This document shows, in pieces, positions 1 through 7,524 of a stretch of DNA of 64,000 nt. Both the position numbers and the translations under genes were made by a program. The DNA is from Acidobacteriota bacterium. Lineage in GTDB: Bacteria; Acidobacteriota; Blastocatellia; Pyrinomonadales; Pyrinomonadaceae. Position 1 is the stretch's first letter. Every line of letters begins with the position of its first letter. The notes below the pieces were generated by a model, which had not been told where the DNA came from, ran no database searches, and saw only the letters and a list, made by a program, of their open reading frames with translations. The DNA lies in assembly GCA_025463135.1 (NCBI GenBank), contig JAOAPY010000032.1, positions 124,001 through 188,000 on the forward strand, in the 5' to 3' direction.

Positions 1-299
1 CTGGTGAAAAAGCCTTCGCTGGCAACGTCACCGGTGAATTTCAAGACGTAAGGAGCCGAGGAGATCCCTGGAGAGCTATGTGCGTTGGATTGAGTCGGCG
101 CTTGCTCAACCCGGAACTTAAAGGTCGCCACATCGATTTTTTTTAACAGCGCTCGCGAGACTTCGGCTTTGAAGATCAGTTCTTCACCGGCTGCGAATGG
201 TCTGGGCTCAACTTTCTGCGCTGTTGCGGGTTCGCAGCGCGCGGCCGCCAGCGAAACCAGAAACGTCAGCAGGGCGATGTTTATTCTTCGTGAAATCAT
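1..299 (-). CDS. DUF3108-like secreted protein, 3' end cut by window edge
   Basis: Reading from an ATG at 299 on the minus strand gives about 100 residues with no stop before the window edge, so the C-terminus is missing. The first ~28 residues are a signal peptide (short RR-containing n-region, hydrophobic LLTFLVSLAAA core). The mature start, PFAAGEELIFKAEVSRALLK, resembles the opening beta-strand of DUF3108 proteins (FxxGExLxYxVxW...), a periplasmic family of unknown role. Its ATG overlaps the stop of the upstream methyltransferase gene in an ATGA arrangement, so the two are probably translationally coupled. The family call rests on this short N-terminal match only. Confidence 0.6.
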   Translation of the reverse strand, partial: MISRRINIALLTFLVSLAAARCEPATAQKVEPRPFAAGEELIFKAEVSRALLKKIDVATFKFRVEQAPTQSNAHSSPGISSAPYVLKFTGDVASEGFFT

Positions 300-862
300 T
301 GGAAGTAATATGCCTTAAAGACCAACAGTCCCCAGGCGACTAGAAACCCCAATCCAGCCTGATATTCCCGGTAACGCAGGTAAAGAGTGGTATCAAATCG
401 ATTCCCCACATCGCGACTCGCATATGGTGTAAGGCGCGGCAGGAACAATGGGACTTCACTGGCAAAGCGTTCATAATTTCCGCCAAAGAGCCCCGCCAGA
501 GTCTTGGCTTCGACGCGCATCACCGGGAAATAGATGCCAAGAAACAAGGCGATGAACAGTAGCGCGAGGGACCAGCGAGCAGAAGCTATGGTGAAACCCA
601 GGCCCAGAACAAAACTCCCGAGGTAAAGTGGATTTCGTGTGTGAGCGTAGGGACCCGAAGTGGCAAGAGCGTCGTTCTTTCTTATGTGGCCCGCTGACCA
701 CGCCCTTAACGCCAGGCCAAAAAAGGAAATGATCGCACCCACGATGAGGGTCAGCCTGGTGGGCCGGGCCAACAAAATGAAGAGCGCCGCACAAACAAAG
801 CCGAGCGGTACCCGCCATCGTTGGATCCATGTACCGCCCCGACGAACTTTTGTTGACTCCAT
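296..862 (-). CDS. ICMT/PEMT-like membrane methyltransferase
   Basis: A 188-residue integral membrane protein of the isoprenylcysteine carboxyl methyltransferase / phospholipid methyltransferase superfamily. Two N-terminal membrane segments (about 16-55) precede the family motif around 59-85 (HIRKND.L.TSGPY..TRNPLYLGSF), whose Pro-His/Arg-Asn pattern forms the SAM-binding region. A second conserved block (VEAKTLAGLFGGNYERF, about 117-133) carries the E...L...F.G..Y...F signature, and a last membrane segment closes the chain. The substrate cannot be read from sequence; bacterial members modify small molecules or lipids. It overlaps the DUF3108-like gene by 4 nt. Confidence 0.8.
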   Translation of the reverse strand: MESTKVRRGGTWIQRWRVPLGFVCAALFILLARPTRLTLIVGAIISFFGLALRAWSAGHIRKNDALATSGPYAHTRNPLYLGSFVLGLGFTIASARWSLALLFIALFLGIYFPVMRVEAKTLAGLFGGNYERFASEVPLFLPRLTPYASRDVGNRFDTTLYLRYREYQAGLGFLVAWGLLVFKAYYFQ

Positions 863-899
863 GCTAATGCTTTATTCGGCCCCATCGAACAACTTGTTG

Positions 900-972
900 G
901 TTTAGACAGCGGACTTGTCCGCCGATTCGAATCCGGATTCAACGTAGCGGCGCACAAGTGCGCTATCTAAAC
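900..972. repeat. Family A palindromic doublet, copy A1
   Basis: Inverted repeat with 25-nt arms (900-924 and 948-972). The outer ends read GTTTAGA and TCTAAAC. Each arm holds its own mini-palindrome: GCGGACTTGTCCGC on the left, GCGCACAAGTGCGC on the right. The TAG stop codon of the adjacent GT9 gene (967-969) lies inside the right arm. Confidence 0.85.
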
Positions 973-2031
973 GGCGGGGACGAGAACCGTTTGTGCGCGC
1001 TCGAGCCTTTCCCCAACTGCCTCCAAAACCCTTGCCACTTCAATGTTCATGCAAATCCATTTCGAACAGGCGCGCCGGTGGCAGTCCTCCCGGCAGTCGA
1101 TATCATTTCTTTCAACGCAAATGTCCTCAACGTAGGGGCTGCCGTTCCGCCACCACTCAGTAGGGCCAAACAAACCGACGACTGGAGTACCGGCCGCAAC
1201 GGCCAGGTGCGTAGGACCCGTGTCACCACCGATGTAAACGCGCGCGTTCCTCGCCAACGCATAGAAACCCTTCAGCGACAGGCTCACTGCTCTCGCCTTC
1301 CCGGACTTGCTGCCGTTCAATACCAGTTGGGCCAGGTCTGCTTCGCCCGGGCCGTAAGTCACCAGCGAGTGTAGGCGATGATGCAACCACAATTCGTCGG
1401 CGAGCGCGCTAAACCGTTCGGCGCTCCAAAGCTTGGTTGGCCAACCACCGCCGGGGTTTAGAATGGCGTAATTTCCGCCTGTCTCGGCTACCACCGCCTG
1501 GGCTTCGCGCTCATGGACCGGATTCACTGTAATGGGAAACTCCAGCTCGCTGGCACTTTGGGGCACAGGTAAACCCAGCGCGCCATGCACCAGTTCCAGA
1601 CCTTTTCTTATAACGTGGGTTTGTTTGGGGACCCGAATGGTCCGGGAAAGCAGGAAACGACTGGGTGGCTCGCGCAGTCCCTCACGCGAAAAGCCGAAAA
1701 TTCGACGCGCGCCTGAGAGCCGGGCAATCGCTGCTGATTTTAATAAGCCTTGAAAGTCGAGTGCTAGATCGAAGGCCGAGGCGCGTAACCGACGTAACTG
1801 CTGGCGCGGTGCCCGCAGCGTCTCCCCAGACATCAGCCCGCGCCTCAGCGCCTTCGTGTCGACTTCGATGAGGCGATCCAGAATCGGGTTGTCTCTTAAA
1901 ATTTCTGCTGATCGGCGTTCGACTACCCAGGAAATTTCGGCGTTGGGTCGGGCCCGTCTAATTGCTGCCAGCGACGGCAGAGTATGCACGATATCGCCGA
2001 TGCTGCCCAGTTTGACAATGAGAATACGCAC
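967..2031 (-). CDS. waaC: Glycosyltransferase family 9, lipopolysaccharide heptosyltransferase I-like
   Basis: About 354 residues with the GT9 (GT-B fold) pattern. The N-terminus VRILIVKLGSIGDIVHTLPS is the classic heptosyltransferase opening; later come NPGGGWPTKLW, the nucleotide-sugar block GDTGPTHLAVAAGTPVVGLF and GPTEWWRNGSP. The reaction is transfer of L-glycero-D-manno-heptose from an ADP donor to the inner LPS core at the cytoplasmic membrane. I start it at GTG 2031 because the family begins exactly there; the longer frame opens at a TTG with 23 unrelated residues. A clear Shine-Dalgarno is not visible. The stop codon lies inside repeat A1. The heptose synthesis genes upstream support the call; the exact acceptor (WaaC versus another GT9) is not certain. 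Confidence 0.8.
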   Translation of the reverse strand: MRILIVKLGSIGDIVHTLPSLAAIRRARPNAEISWVVERRSAEILRDNPILDRLIEVDTKALRRGLMSGETLRAPRQQLRRLRASAFDLALDFQGLLKSAAIARLSGARRIFGFSREGLREPPSRFLLSRTIRVPKQTHVIRKGLELVHGALGLPVPQSASELEFPITVNPVHEREAQAVVAETGGNYAILNPGGGWPTKLWSAERFSALADELWLHHRLHSLVTYGPGEADLAQLVLNGSKSGKARAVSLSLKGFYALARNARVYIGGDTGPTHLAVAAGTPVVGLFGPTEWWRNGSPYVEDICVERNDIDCREDCHRRACSKWICMNIEVARVLEAVGERLERAQTVLVPAV

Positions 2032-2143
2032 GGCGTGAATGGTAAAGGGTACCAACCGAATAGGCAAAGGCGCTGCTCGAGACCGGTAAGCAGGCGGCAA
2101 AGGTGATATCCGGGATTACAAGGCGTCCTTTTGAAAGTCTATT

Positions 2144-2180
2144 TCTCATTCTCACCCGGTTCAACCGGGTGAGAATGAGA
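2144..2180. repeat. Family D palindrome, copy D1 (perfect 18-bp inverted repeat)
   Basis: TCTCATTCTCACCCGGTT and its exact reverse complement are separated by one base. It lies 3 nt beyond the RfaE2 stop codon, between RfaE2 and the GT9 gene, and could act as a processing or attenuation hairpin in the LPS operon. There is no T-run, so it is not a typical terminator. Confidence 0.85.
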
Positions 2181-2183
2181 TGT

Positions 2184-2711
2184 TCATTTCTCGAGTGGAT
2201 CGCGTTCGGGTTCGCAGCCCAATCTCTCAATCAACCCGGACGTCGAATGATCTTTCGGATCGCCAACAATCGCCACGCGGCCTCCGTATGATCTCACCAC
2301 CTCGCGCTCGGGCACAGTGTCCTCAGTATAGTCAGTACCTTTGGCATGAATATCGGGCTTCAGGGCGAGCAAGAGAGCTTCCACGGTTGGTTCATCAAAG
2401 ATGGTGACGAAATCGACCGCCTCAAGCGAGGCGACTATCTCGCTTCGATCCATTTCCGAAATAATGGGACGGCCCGGACCCTTGAGGACGCTTACCTGTC
2501 GATCTGAATTCACTCCAACCACGAGCAAATCGCCCATGGCCCGGGCTCCCGCCAAATAACGAACGTGGCCGGCATGCAGGATGTCGAAACAACCGTTTGC
2601 AAGAACGACGCGGGCGCCTTGCCTACGCGCGATTGCGACTCGCTCGACGAGTGCGTTGCGACTGAGTACCCGGCGGGAATTCTCGCTTGGGTTGTCAATG
2701 TCCTGACTCAT
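2184..2711 (-). CDS. rfaE2: D-glycero-beta-D-manno-heptose 1-phosphate adenylyltransferase (RfaE2 / HldE C-domain)
   Basis: About 175 residues, matching a stand-alone HldE cytidylyltransferase-type domain. The nucleotidyl-transfer motif [14 protein letters not shown] (HxGH) is near the N-terminus; [19 protein letters not shown] and the STSGLIERL motif (family STTxxIxxI) follow. It adenylates heptose-1-phosphate to ADP-heptose in the cytoplasm. I chose ATG 2711 because GGAG sits 7 nt upstream; the longer frame adds 13 residues from the 3' end of the preceding gene. It overlaps the PhyH gene by 17 nt. The kinase half of HldE is a separate gene (3447-4454), with the dioxygenase gene between the two. 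Confidence 0.9.
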   Translation of the reverse strand: MSQDIDNPSENSRRVLSRNALVERVAIARRQGARVVLANGCFDILHAGHVRYLAGARAMGDLLVVGVNSDRQVSVLKGPGRPIISEMDRSEIVASLEAVDFVTIFDEPTVEALLLALKPDIHAKGTDYTEDTVPEREVVRSYGGRVAIVGDPKDHSTSGLIERLGCEPERDPLEK

Positions 2712-3441
2712 GATGCCACTCCAGACCACCTGGTAACATGCCCGCTGCAAATTCGAGATGAATTACACGTCTATGGGTGGGTTGTGAACCACTGGATGAA
2801 GAATGCAGGAGCAGGGGCCGCATAATCATAATGCCTCCCGAACCCACACGACAGACGATGGCTTCATCGGCGGCGAGTATCTCTCGCATTTGCTGCGGCG
2901 TTAACCGACCGCGCGTATGCGAACCCGGAATTACTTTCAGGGCGCCGTTGGATTGGTCTGCATCATCCAGATGAATCCTGAGAGCTACCATTCGCTCGAG
3001 AATTCCTACTGGAGGTTGGACGTGATGTGTGCCGGCCTTAATTGTCCACTGACCAAATCCAGCCACCTCTCTGCGACGACGGACGGCGATGGTTAGATCC
3101 TGGTGCCAACTAACTTTCCAATTCGCCTTTGGTGTCTTGTCGAACAACAGTCCTCGGACCAGCTTTACGTCGGGACCGATGACTTCCTTGACCAGAGACT
3201 TGATTGAGTCATCCTCAGCCAGCGATCTCACGGCCGGAACCATGTTCAGCAGATCTCGAATTCCGAACGACTGCCCGGCCTTCTGCCGGATCGCGGCACT
3301 TTGGCGCAATCCTTCCAGATCTCCAATTAATGAAGAAATGGTCTGCTGACTAATCACCTTGTTGATGACCGCGTAGCCCATCTCATCGACACTTACAGAT
3401 ATATTTTGCGGGTCGACTGAAAGAACTGAAGCAATTGCCAT
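2695..3441 (-). CDS. Phytanoyl-CoA dioxygenase (PhyH) family Fe(II)/2-oxoglutarate oxygenase
   Basis: 248 residues. The facial triad is visible: WHQDLTIAV supplies the HxD pair, and the distal His is in [19 protein letters not shown], whose downstream Arg would bind 2-oxoglutarate. The strand pair [20 protein letters not shown] is diagnostic of PhyH proteins. These enzymes hydroxylate or oxidise small molecules, lipids or sugars; the substrate is not shown by sequence. It is embedded between the two halves of the ADP-heptose pathway (5 nt after the kinase gene, 17-nt overlap with the adenylyltransferase), so a role in modifying a heptose or lipid A/core component is a reasonable inference, not an observation. 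Confidence 0.85.
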   Translation of the reverse strand: MAIASVLSVDPQNISVSVDEMGYAVINKVISQQTISSLIGDLEGLRQSAAIRQKAGQSFGIRDLLNMVPAVRSLAEDDSIKSLVKEVIGPDVKLVRGLLFDKTPKANWKVSWHQDLTIAVRRRREVAGFGQWTIKAGTHHVQPPVGILERMVALRIHLDDADQSNGALKVIPGSHTRGRLTPQQMREILAADEAIVCRVGSGGIMIMRPLLLHSSSSGSQPTHRRVIHLEFAAGMLPGGLEWHHESGH

Positions 3442-3446
3442 GGAAT

Positions 3447-4454
3447 TTAGCGCAGCAGAGACTCGATGAGTTCATCTGACGTGATCGTAGCGGTGCCACG
3501 CTTCATCACTACTAAACCGCCGGCGTGGTTGGCCAGGCGGGCAGCGTCAGGAAACGAGGCCTCGGAAGCGAGCGCGAGAGTGTATGCCGCAATGACCGTG
3601 TCGCCTGCGCCCGTTCCGTCCACCGGCTCGCGTGCGCCTACTGCTTCGATCTCCAGGGGCTCGACGCCGGACTCAAAGAGGGTCATGCCATGGCGCCCTT
3701 GAGTTACCAACAGAGCACGATGACCAAGTTTCTCGCGCAACTCCTCTCCGGCGCGCTGCAATTCTCCATGATTCAGAACTTTACCAAGTAGAGTCTCAAC
3801 TTCTTCTTCATTAGGCGTTGCTGAAGTAAAGCCCGTGTAAGTTGAAAGCTGAAAACGCGAATCAACAAGGACTGGAATTCCGCGAGCCTTTGCTGCCTGG
3901 CGAATCGCATCGGTGATTTCCGCGATGACGACACCATAGTTGTAGTCGGAGATGATCACCGCATCCGCAGCCGCCAGCTGCTTGATAACACTCTCCAGGA
4001 TTGCTCGCCGCAAACGAAAATCACTGAGCGGCTGTCCCTCGTAGTCGATGCGAATGACTTGTTGACGAGTAGAGTGGGTCTGACCCGCCAGTATGCGTAT
4101 CTTGGTGGTCGTTTGCAGACCAGGCGAGGTTATCAGTCCTGAACACTCGATGCCGGCGCCTTGTAGTTTTTCCGACAGGGCGCGGCCCGCTTCATCTTCT
4201 CCGGCCACGCTTACCAGTGAAACTGAAGCGCCCAAAGATGCCAGATTCATGGCGCAATTGGCAGCTCCGCCGGGGGTGGTTTCCGTGTGCTCGTGACGCA
4301 GAATGAAAACGGGCGCCTCGCGCGAGACACGACTAATCGCGCCGAAGACAAACTGGTCGGCTACAGAGTCGCCAACCACCAACACCTTTCGCCGCGGAAA
4401 GCGGCGGATGACGCTGATCAATCGTTCCTGAAGCAATGTGCGTTCAGTAGTCAA
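3447..4454 (-). CDS. rfaE1: D-glycero-beta-D-manno-heptose-7-phosphate kinase (RfaE1 / HldE N-domain)
   Basis: 335 residues, PfkB/ribokinase fold. The N-terminal block KVLVVGDSVADQFVFGAISR is followed by the HldE-type motif SREAPVFILRHE and the substrate loop TPGGAANCAMNLASLGA. The C-terminal catalytic signature is EPVDGTGAGDTVIAAY, with the aspartate of GAGD as catalytic base. The product is heptose-1,7-bisphosphate, the substrate of the GmhB gene just upstream. The length fits a monofunctional RfaE1. It is followed after 5 nt by the PhyH gene. Confidence 0.9.
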   Translation of the reverse strand: MTTERTLLQERLISVIRRFPRRKVLVVGDSVADQFVFGAISRVSREAPVFILRHEHTETTPGGAANCAMNLASLGASVSLVSVAGEDEAGRALSEKLQGAGIECSGLITSPGLQTTTKIRILAGQTHSTRQQVIRIDYEGQPLSDFRLRRAILESVIKQLAAADAVIISDYNYGVVIAEITDAIRQAAKARGIPVLVDSRFQLSTYTGFTSATPNEEEVETLLGKVLNHGELQRAGEELREKLGHRALLVTQGRHGMTLFESGVEPLEIEAVGAREPVDGTGAGDTVIAAYTLALASEASFPDAARLANHAGGLVVMKRGTATITSDELIESLLR

Positions 4455-4542
4455 TGTTGCTTCCTAACAGTTCGCAGGTAGCTCTTGCTGGCTTGTCGTC
4501 GGCCAAAGCAGTAAAGCTACGGGACTTTGCTGAAGGTCTTCC

Positions 4543-4701
4543 TCTCATTCTCACGCGGTTTCAAGCGGGTGATCGGCGAATCCGCAGATCTCCAAAACCG
4601 TTATAACGGTTTCCCTTTCTTTCTGCGAACCACAAACCGTTGAAACGGTTCCTACATTCCAGGTCAATTATCTCACCCGGTTGAAACCGGGTGAGAATGA
4701 G
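4543..4701. repeat. Cluster of palindromes between gmhB and rfaE1 (family D copies D2, D3 and family E pair)
   Basis: This short interval holds a decayed family D copy (4543-4572, CTCACGCGG...), two AACCGTT palindromes (4595-4612 AAACCGTTATAACGGTTT; about 4634-4650 with a TGAA-type centre) and a good D copy at 4672-4701. The D3 copy is read through by gmhB: its last nine residues and stop codon are encoded by the repeat. Confidence 0.8.
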
Positions 4702-5284
4702 ACGAACCCAATTCATGTTTCAAATTGACAATACTCTGCACGGCTTCGAGCAAGTTTTCCGAAACCAGATCCGGCTCGTACCGCCATTCAGCTCGCTGAT
4801 ATTCCCATTCACCGCGACCGTAGCCGCTCAAGACAAACGCCGAGTTTACGCCCGCAACCCGGGCCAATTCGATATCGCTGTAGCGATCACCCACCATCCA
4901 ACTCTGGCCGAGATCCACGTCGAGGTCTTTCGCCGCGCGCATAATCAAACCGGGTTTGGGTTTGCGACAATCACAATCAAATCTATATGGCGCCTCACCA
5001 ACCGAAGGATGGTGCGCGCAGTAATAGATGGCGTCCAGTCGTGCCCCGCCCTGCTGCAAATCAAACTGAAGCTGATCGTGGACCGTATGGATCATCTCTT
5101 CCGTGAAATAGCCTCGCGCGACGCCGGCCTGGTTTGTGATCAGAATCGCCAACCAGCCGGCATCATTCAGATGCTTGACGGCCGCTGCTGCGTAGGGAAA
5201 GACACGAAAGCGCGAGGGGTGATTGATATAGCCCACCTCTTCGGAAATCGTCCCGTCCCGGTCAATAAATACTGCTCGCTTCAT
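4673..5284 (-). CDS. gmhB: D-glycero-beta-D-manno-heptose-1,7-bisphosphate 7-phosphatase (GmhB)
   Basis: 203 residues, HAD superfamily. Motif I is FIDRDGTISEE (DxD nucleophile and acid), motif II is ILITNQAGVARG, and the late motif is MVGDRYSDIELA. The Cys/His zinc cluster typical of GmhB is present as YYCAHHP and CDCRKPKPG. The enzyme removes the C7 phosphate from heptose-1,7-bisphosphate between the kinase and adenylyltransferase steps. The C-terminal SHSHPVSTG and the TGA stop are encoded inside a family D palindrome (4672-4701), so the native C-terminus has probably been rewritten by the repeat. No clear Shine-Dalgarno is visible; the start is fixed by the family N-terminus MKRAVFIDRDGT. 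Confidence 0.92.
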   Translation of the reverse strand: MKRAVFIDRDGTISEEVGYINHPSRFRVFPYAAAAVKHLNDAGWLAILITNQAGVARGYFTEEMIHTVHDQLQFDLQQGGARLDAIYYCAHHPSVGEAPYRFDCDCRKPKPGLIMRAAKDLDVDLGQSWMVGDRYSDIELARVAGVNSAFVLSGYGRGEWEYQRAEWRYEPDLVSENLLEAVQSIVNLKHELGSSHSHPVSTG

Positions 5285-5326
5285 ATTGGAGTCACACTCA
5301 GAATCACAGACTGAACTCTAGCTACC

Positions 5327-6421
5327 TCAAACGACAAACTGAAGTTTGTCGGACTTCGATTGTTCCCCCAGCATCTTCAACGCGCGTTCAAAAATGTCTT
5401 CAGGACTAATCGCTGTCATGCAGCGATGATCGATGGGACAGTCTCGCAACATACAAGGCGCGCAGTCCGGAGGGTAGCGCACAATTTCTGCCTCCGGTGA
5501 TAATGGCCGCGTCGTGACTGGGTTGGTTGGCCCAAAGATTACCAGCGTGGGCCGGCCCAAAGCAGCGGCAATGTGCGCCGGACCGGTGTCATTGGTTACT
5601 AACAGATCCACTGTGCTGAGCACTGCTACGGCACGGGCAAGATCGGTCTTGCCGGTTAGCACAACAGGCTGCCGTCTCATGCGTTGGCTGACCTCAAGCG
5701 AAACGGCGAGTTCGTCGGCCGAACCGATCAGTATCACCTCCGCATTGAGTTCGTCCATGAAACGATCAGCGAGCGAGGCATAACGTTCGGCGGGCCAGCG
5801 TTTGGCCCTGCTGTTAATTGAGCCCGGGCAAAGCGCGAGCAACGGACGGCCCTGGCGAACTCCCTGCTCGCGAAGGAAAGCAATAGCGTCAACGCGCCGA
5901 TTGCTGCTTACGCTCAAATCAAATGATGGCGCCTGCTTAAGAAGATCTGACTGGCCGTGCACCAGTTGCTCCAACTCGGCGATGACATTCAGATAGTAAA
6001 AGCTTTCGTGCCGCGAGTTGCGCCAGGCGGGCAAGTCCAGCGGATGTGAGAGCAGGAACCCGCGCTTCTCAGTAGCATAACCGATTCTCAGAGGGACCCT
6101 ACCCAGCAGAGCAACCACTGCTGCCTCGAACGAGTTAGGAAACAGAATAGCCAAATCAAAACGGCGGCGACGCCATTCGCGGGTCTGGGCCGGTATTCCT
6201 CCCAGGAAACCCGCGGCGCTATCGTGGACCAAAAGATCATCGATGAAGTCAGCATCCGTGAAAATCTCTTTCGCAAATGAACGCGTGGCCAGCGTGATGT
6301 GGGCTGTAGGTAATAGACATCTTAGCGCGCGCAGGGCAGGCACGGTCATGACCGCGTCGCCAACCCAGTTGGCGCCACGCACGACTATTCGTTTGAGGTT
6401 GTCTGCTTCGATCTCTTTCAC
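5327..6421 (-). CDS. waaF: Lipopolysaccharide heptosyltransferase II
   Basis: 364 residues, GT9. The opening RIVVRGANWVGDAVMTVPAL is characteristic of WaaF; the ADP-heptose block NDTGPAHIAAALGRPTLVIF and the downstream GPTNPVTTRPLSP follow, with a Cys-containing tail (CAPCMLRDCPIDHRCM) also typical of this subgroup. It adds the second heptose of the LPS inner core. The start is GTG 6421. The last eight residues, SDKLQFVV, plus the next bases are encoded by a family C palindrome (5331-5354), so the C-terminus appears to have been captured from a repeat. Confidence 0.9.
   Translation of the reverse strand: MKEIEADNLKRIVVRGANWVGDAVMTVPALRALRCLLPTAHITLATRSFAKEIFTDADFIDDLLVHDSAAGFLGGIPAQTREWRRRRFDLAILFPNSFEAAVVALLGRVPLRIGYATEKRGFLLSHPLDLPAWRNSRHESFYYLNVIAELEQLVHGQSDLLKQAPSFDLSVSSNRRVDAIAFLREQGVRQGRPLLALCPGSINSRAKRWPAERYASLADRFMDELNAEVILIGSADELAVSLEVSQRMRRQPVVLTGKTDLARAVAVLSTVDLLVTNDTGPAHIAAALGRPTLVIFGPTNPVTTRPLSPEAEIVRYPPDCAPCMLRDCPIDHRCMTAISPEDIFERALKMLGEQSKSDKLQFVV
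5331..5354. repeat. Family C palindrome, single unit C1, inside the waaF 3' end
   Basis: CGACAAACT, GA, AGTTTGTCG forms a 9-bp inverted repeat with a 2-nt centre, followed by GAC. It is the same unit that occurs as a doublet at five other places in the window. Here it is in the coding frame of waaF. Confidence 0.85.
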
Positions 6422-6498
6422 AGATTCCTGCGCCTACCTGGATCCGATATCCGGATGGATCCAATATTCAGTAGCGCACACAGTTTTACGGCTACCAC

Positions 6499-6588
6499 CG
6501 TTTAGATAGCGCACTTGTCGCCTTCGTTGAAGGGCAGATTCAGAATACGAGTTCCTCACGTTAGGCGGACAAGTCCGCAGTCTAAACG
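6499..6588. repeat. Family A palindromic doublet, copy A2
   Basis: The left arm begins CGTTTAGATAGCGCACTTGT, the right arm ends in AAGTCCGCAGTCTAAACG. The right arm has an intact GCGGAC/GTCCGC mini-palindrome; the left one is decayed by a missing base. It lies between waaF and the epimerase gene. Confidence 0.85.
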
Positions 6589-6628
6589 ACCTTGACCTTC
6601 GGCGTGAACAAGGCTGCCCCGCGGGCGT

Positions 6629-6649
6629 GAACAAGCTGGCCGCTTGTTC
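6629..6649. repeat. Hairpin downstream of the epimerase gene
   Basis: GAACAAGC, 5-nt loop, GCTTGTTC: a perfect 8-bp stem starting 5 nt beyond the stop of the minus-strand epimerase gene. It has no T-run, so it is a processing or attenuation hairpin at best. Confidence 0.5.
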
Positions 6650-6654
6650 TACAA

Positions 6655-7497
6655 CTAAACCAGGCTGCGCAGCCCTTGTTCGATGCCGATCTCCGGTACC
6701 CAGCCAAGTTCGTCACGGACCTTTGCCAGATCGCTGACATAATTAAGAGGGACGGGCGCCGGCATTGTCGATTCCGTATCGATGACCGGCTGGCACTGGA
6801 TAAGCCCACCCACCGTATCAATGATTCCTCGCAGCGTTGCTGAGTTGGCGCGGCCGCCGCCCAGATTGTACAACCCATATTCCGACGACGATTCCATGAA
6901 GGCCTTACACGCGCGAGATAAATCGTCGACGTGCAGAATGTCGCGCACCGGCTGGCCCAGAAGCGGAAGCTTTATGGGCCAGCCGCGCTTTACTGATTCC
7001 ACGTAGTGGGTCACAAAGCCAGAGTCATTGTCCTCTGAAGGTCGGGCATAGACCGTGGACAGGCGAAAAATACAAGCGCGGATGTTATTGCGCCGCGCGA
7101 AATAATCGACATATCGCTCACCCAGCAACTTGGACCACTCGAGTGGAGACTGACCGCAATACGCAGTCGAACATTCTTCCGGCACATCCTGATAGTTATC
7201 AGCATGCGCTCCGTAAACATCCTTGGTCGACGCATAGATGAAGACAGAATTCGGTCGCATGTGGCGGAGGATGTTGGCCGTTCCGTCGGCGTTGGTGCGA
7301 AAGCAGAGTTCGGCCGAGTCAGGACTCTTGTCAAGATAACCGGCGAGATGGATCACGGCGTCATAAGCCGCCACGCGTTCCAGATCGCTCTCGCTGAGGA
7401 TGTTCAGATTTGAGCGCCGCGAAAAATCGTCGGCAGCAAAAAACCGGCGCACATGGACGCCGAGATAGCCGCTGCCGCCGGTAACTAAGATCTTCAT
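6655..7497 (-). CDS. NAD-dependent epimerase/dehydratase, extended SDR with atypical active site
   Basis: 280 residues. The Rossmann motif GGSGYLG (7-13), the strand VIHLAGY and the Ser region YASTKDVYG place it in the extended SDR (nucleotide-sugar epimerase/dehydratase) family; RDILHVDDL and YNLGGG support this. The usual catalytic YxxxK is altered: before Lys123 (SPLEWSK) position 119 is Leu, not Tyr. It may act on a nucleotide sugar for LPS, but an ADP-heptose 6-epimerase (HldD) role would normally need that Tyr. It is 27 nt downstream of the K+ channel gene and upstream of waaF, on the same strand. Confidence 0.75.
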   Translation of the reverse strand: MKILVTGGSGYLGVHVRRFFAADDFSRRSNLNILSESDLERVAAYDAVIHLAGYLDKSPDSAELCFRTNADGTANILRHMRPNSVFIYASTKDVYGAHADNYQDVPEECSTAYCGQSPLEWSKLLGERYVDYFARRNNIRACIFRLSTVYARPSEDNDSGFVTHYVESVKRGWPIKLPLLGQPVRDILHVDDLSRACKAFMESSSEYGLYNLGGGRANSATLRGIIDTVGGLIQCQPVIDTESTMPAPVPLNYVSDLAKVRDELGWVPEIGIEQGLRSLV

Positions 7498-7524
7498 TCC
7501 TGAGCTCTTGCAGACCAGATCAAA

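Noticed and set aside
915-950. Possible tRNA T-arm (GATTCGAATCC) in copy A1
   Set aside because: It lies in the spacer of a repeat; no acceptor stem, D-arm or anticodon arm can be folded around it.
900-972. Family A elements as integron attC sites
   Set aside because: They are 57-140 nt imperfect hairpins with TAAAC/GTTTA ends, but attC ends need RYYYAAC at the left and GTTRRRY at the right; here the orientation is reversed and the fourth base is T. No integrase or cassette array is present.
2144-4701. Palindromes as a CRISPR array
   Set aside because: The units are self-complementary, of several families, irregularly spaced and mostly single; there are no cas genes.
4691-5314. 207-residue plus-strand frame opposite gmhB
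   Set aside because: gmhB on the minus strand has all catalytic motifs; the opposite frame has none and begins in a repeat.
6655-7497. Naming the epimerase gene hldD
   Set aside because: It sits in the heptose cluster, but lacks the YxxxK tyrosine and shows no feature specific to ADP-heptose 6-epimerase, so no symbol was given.
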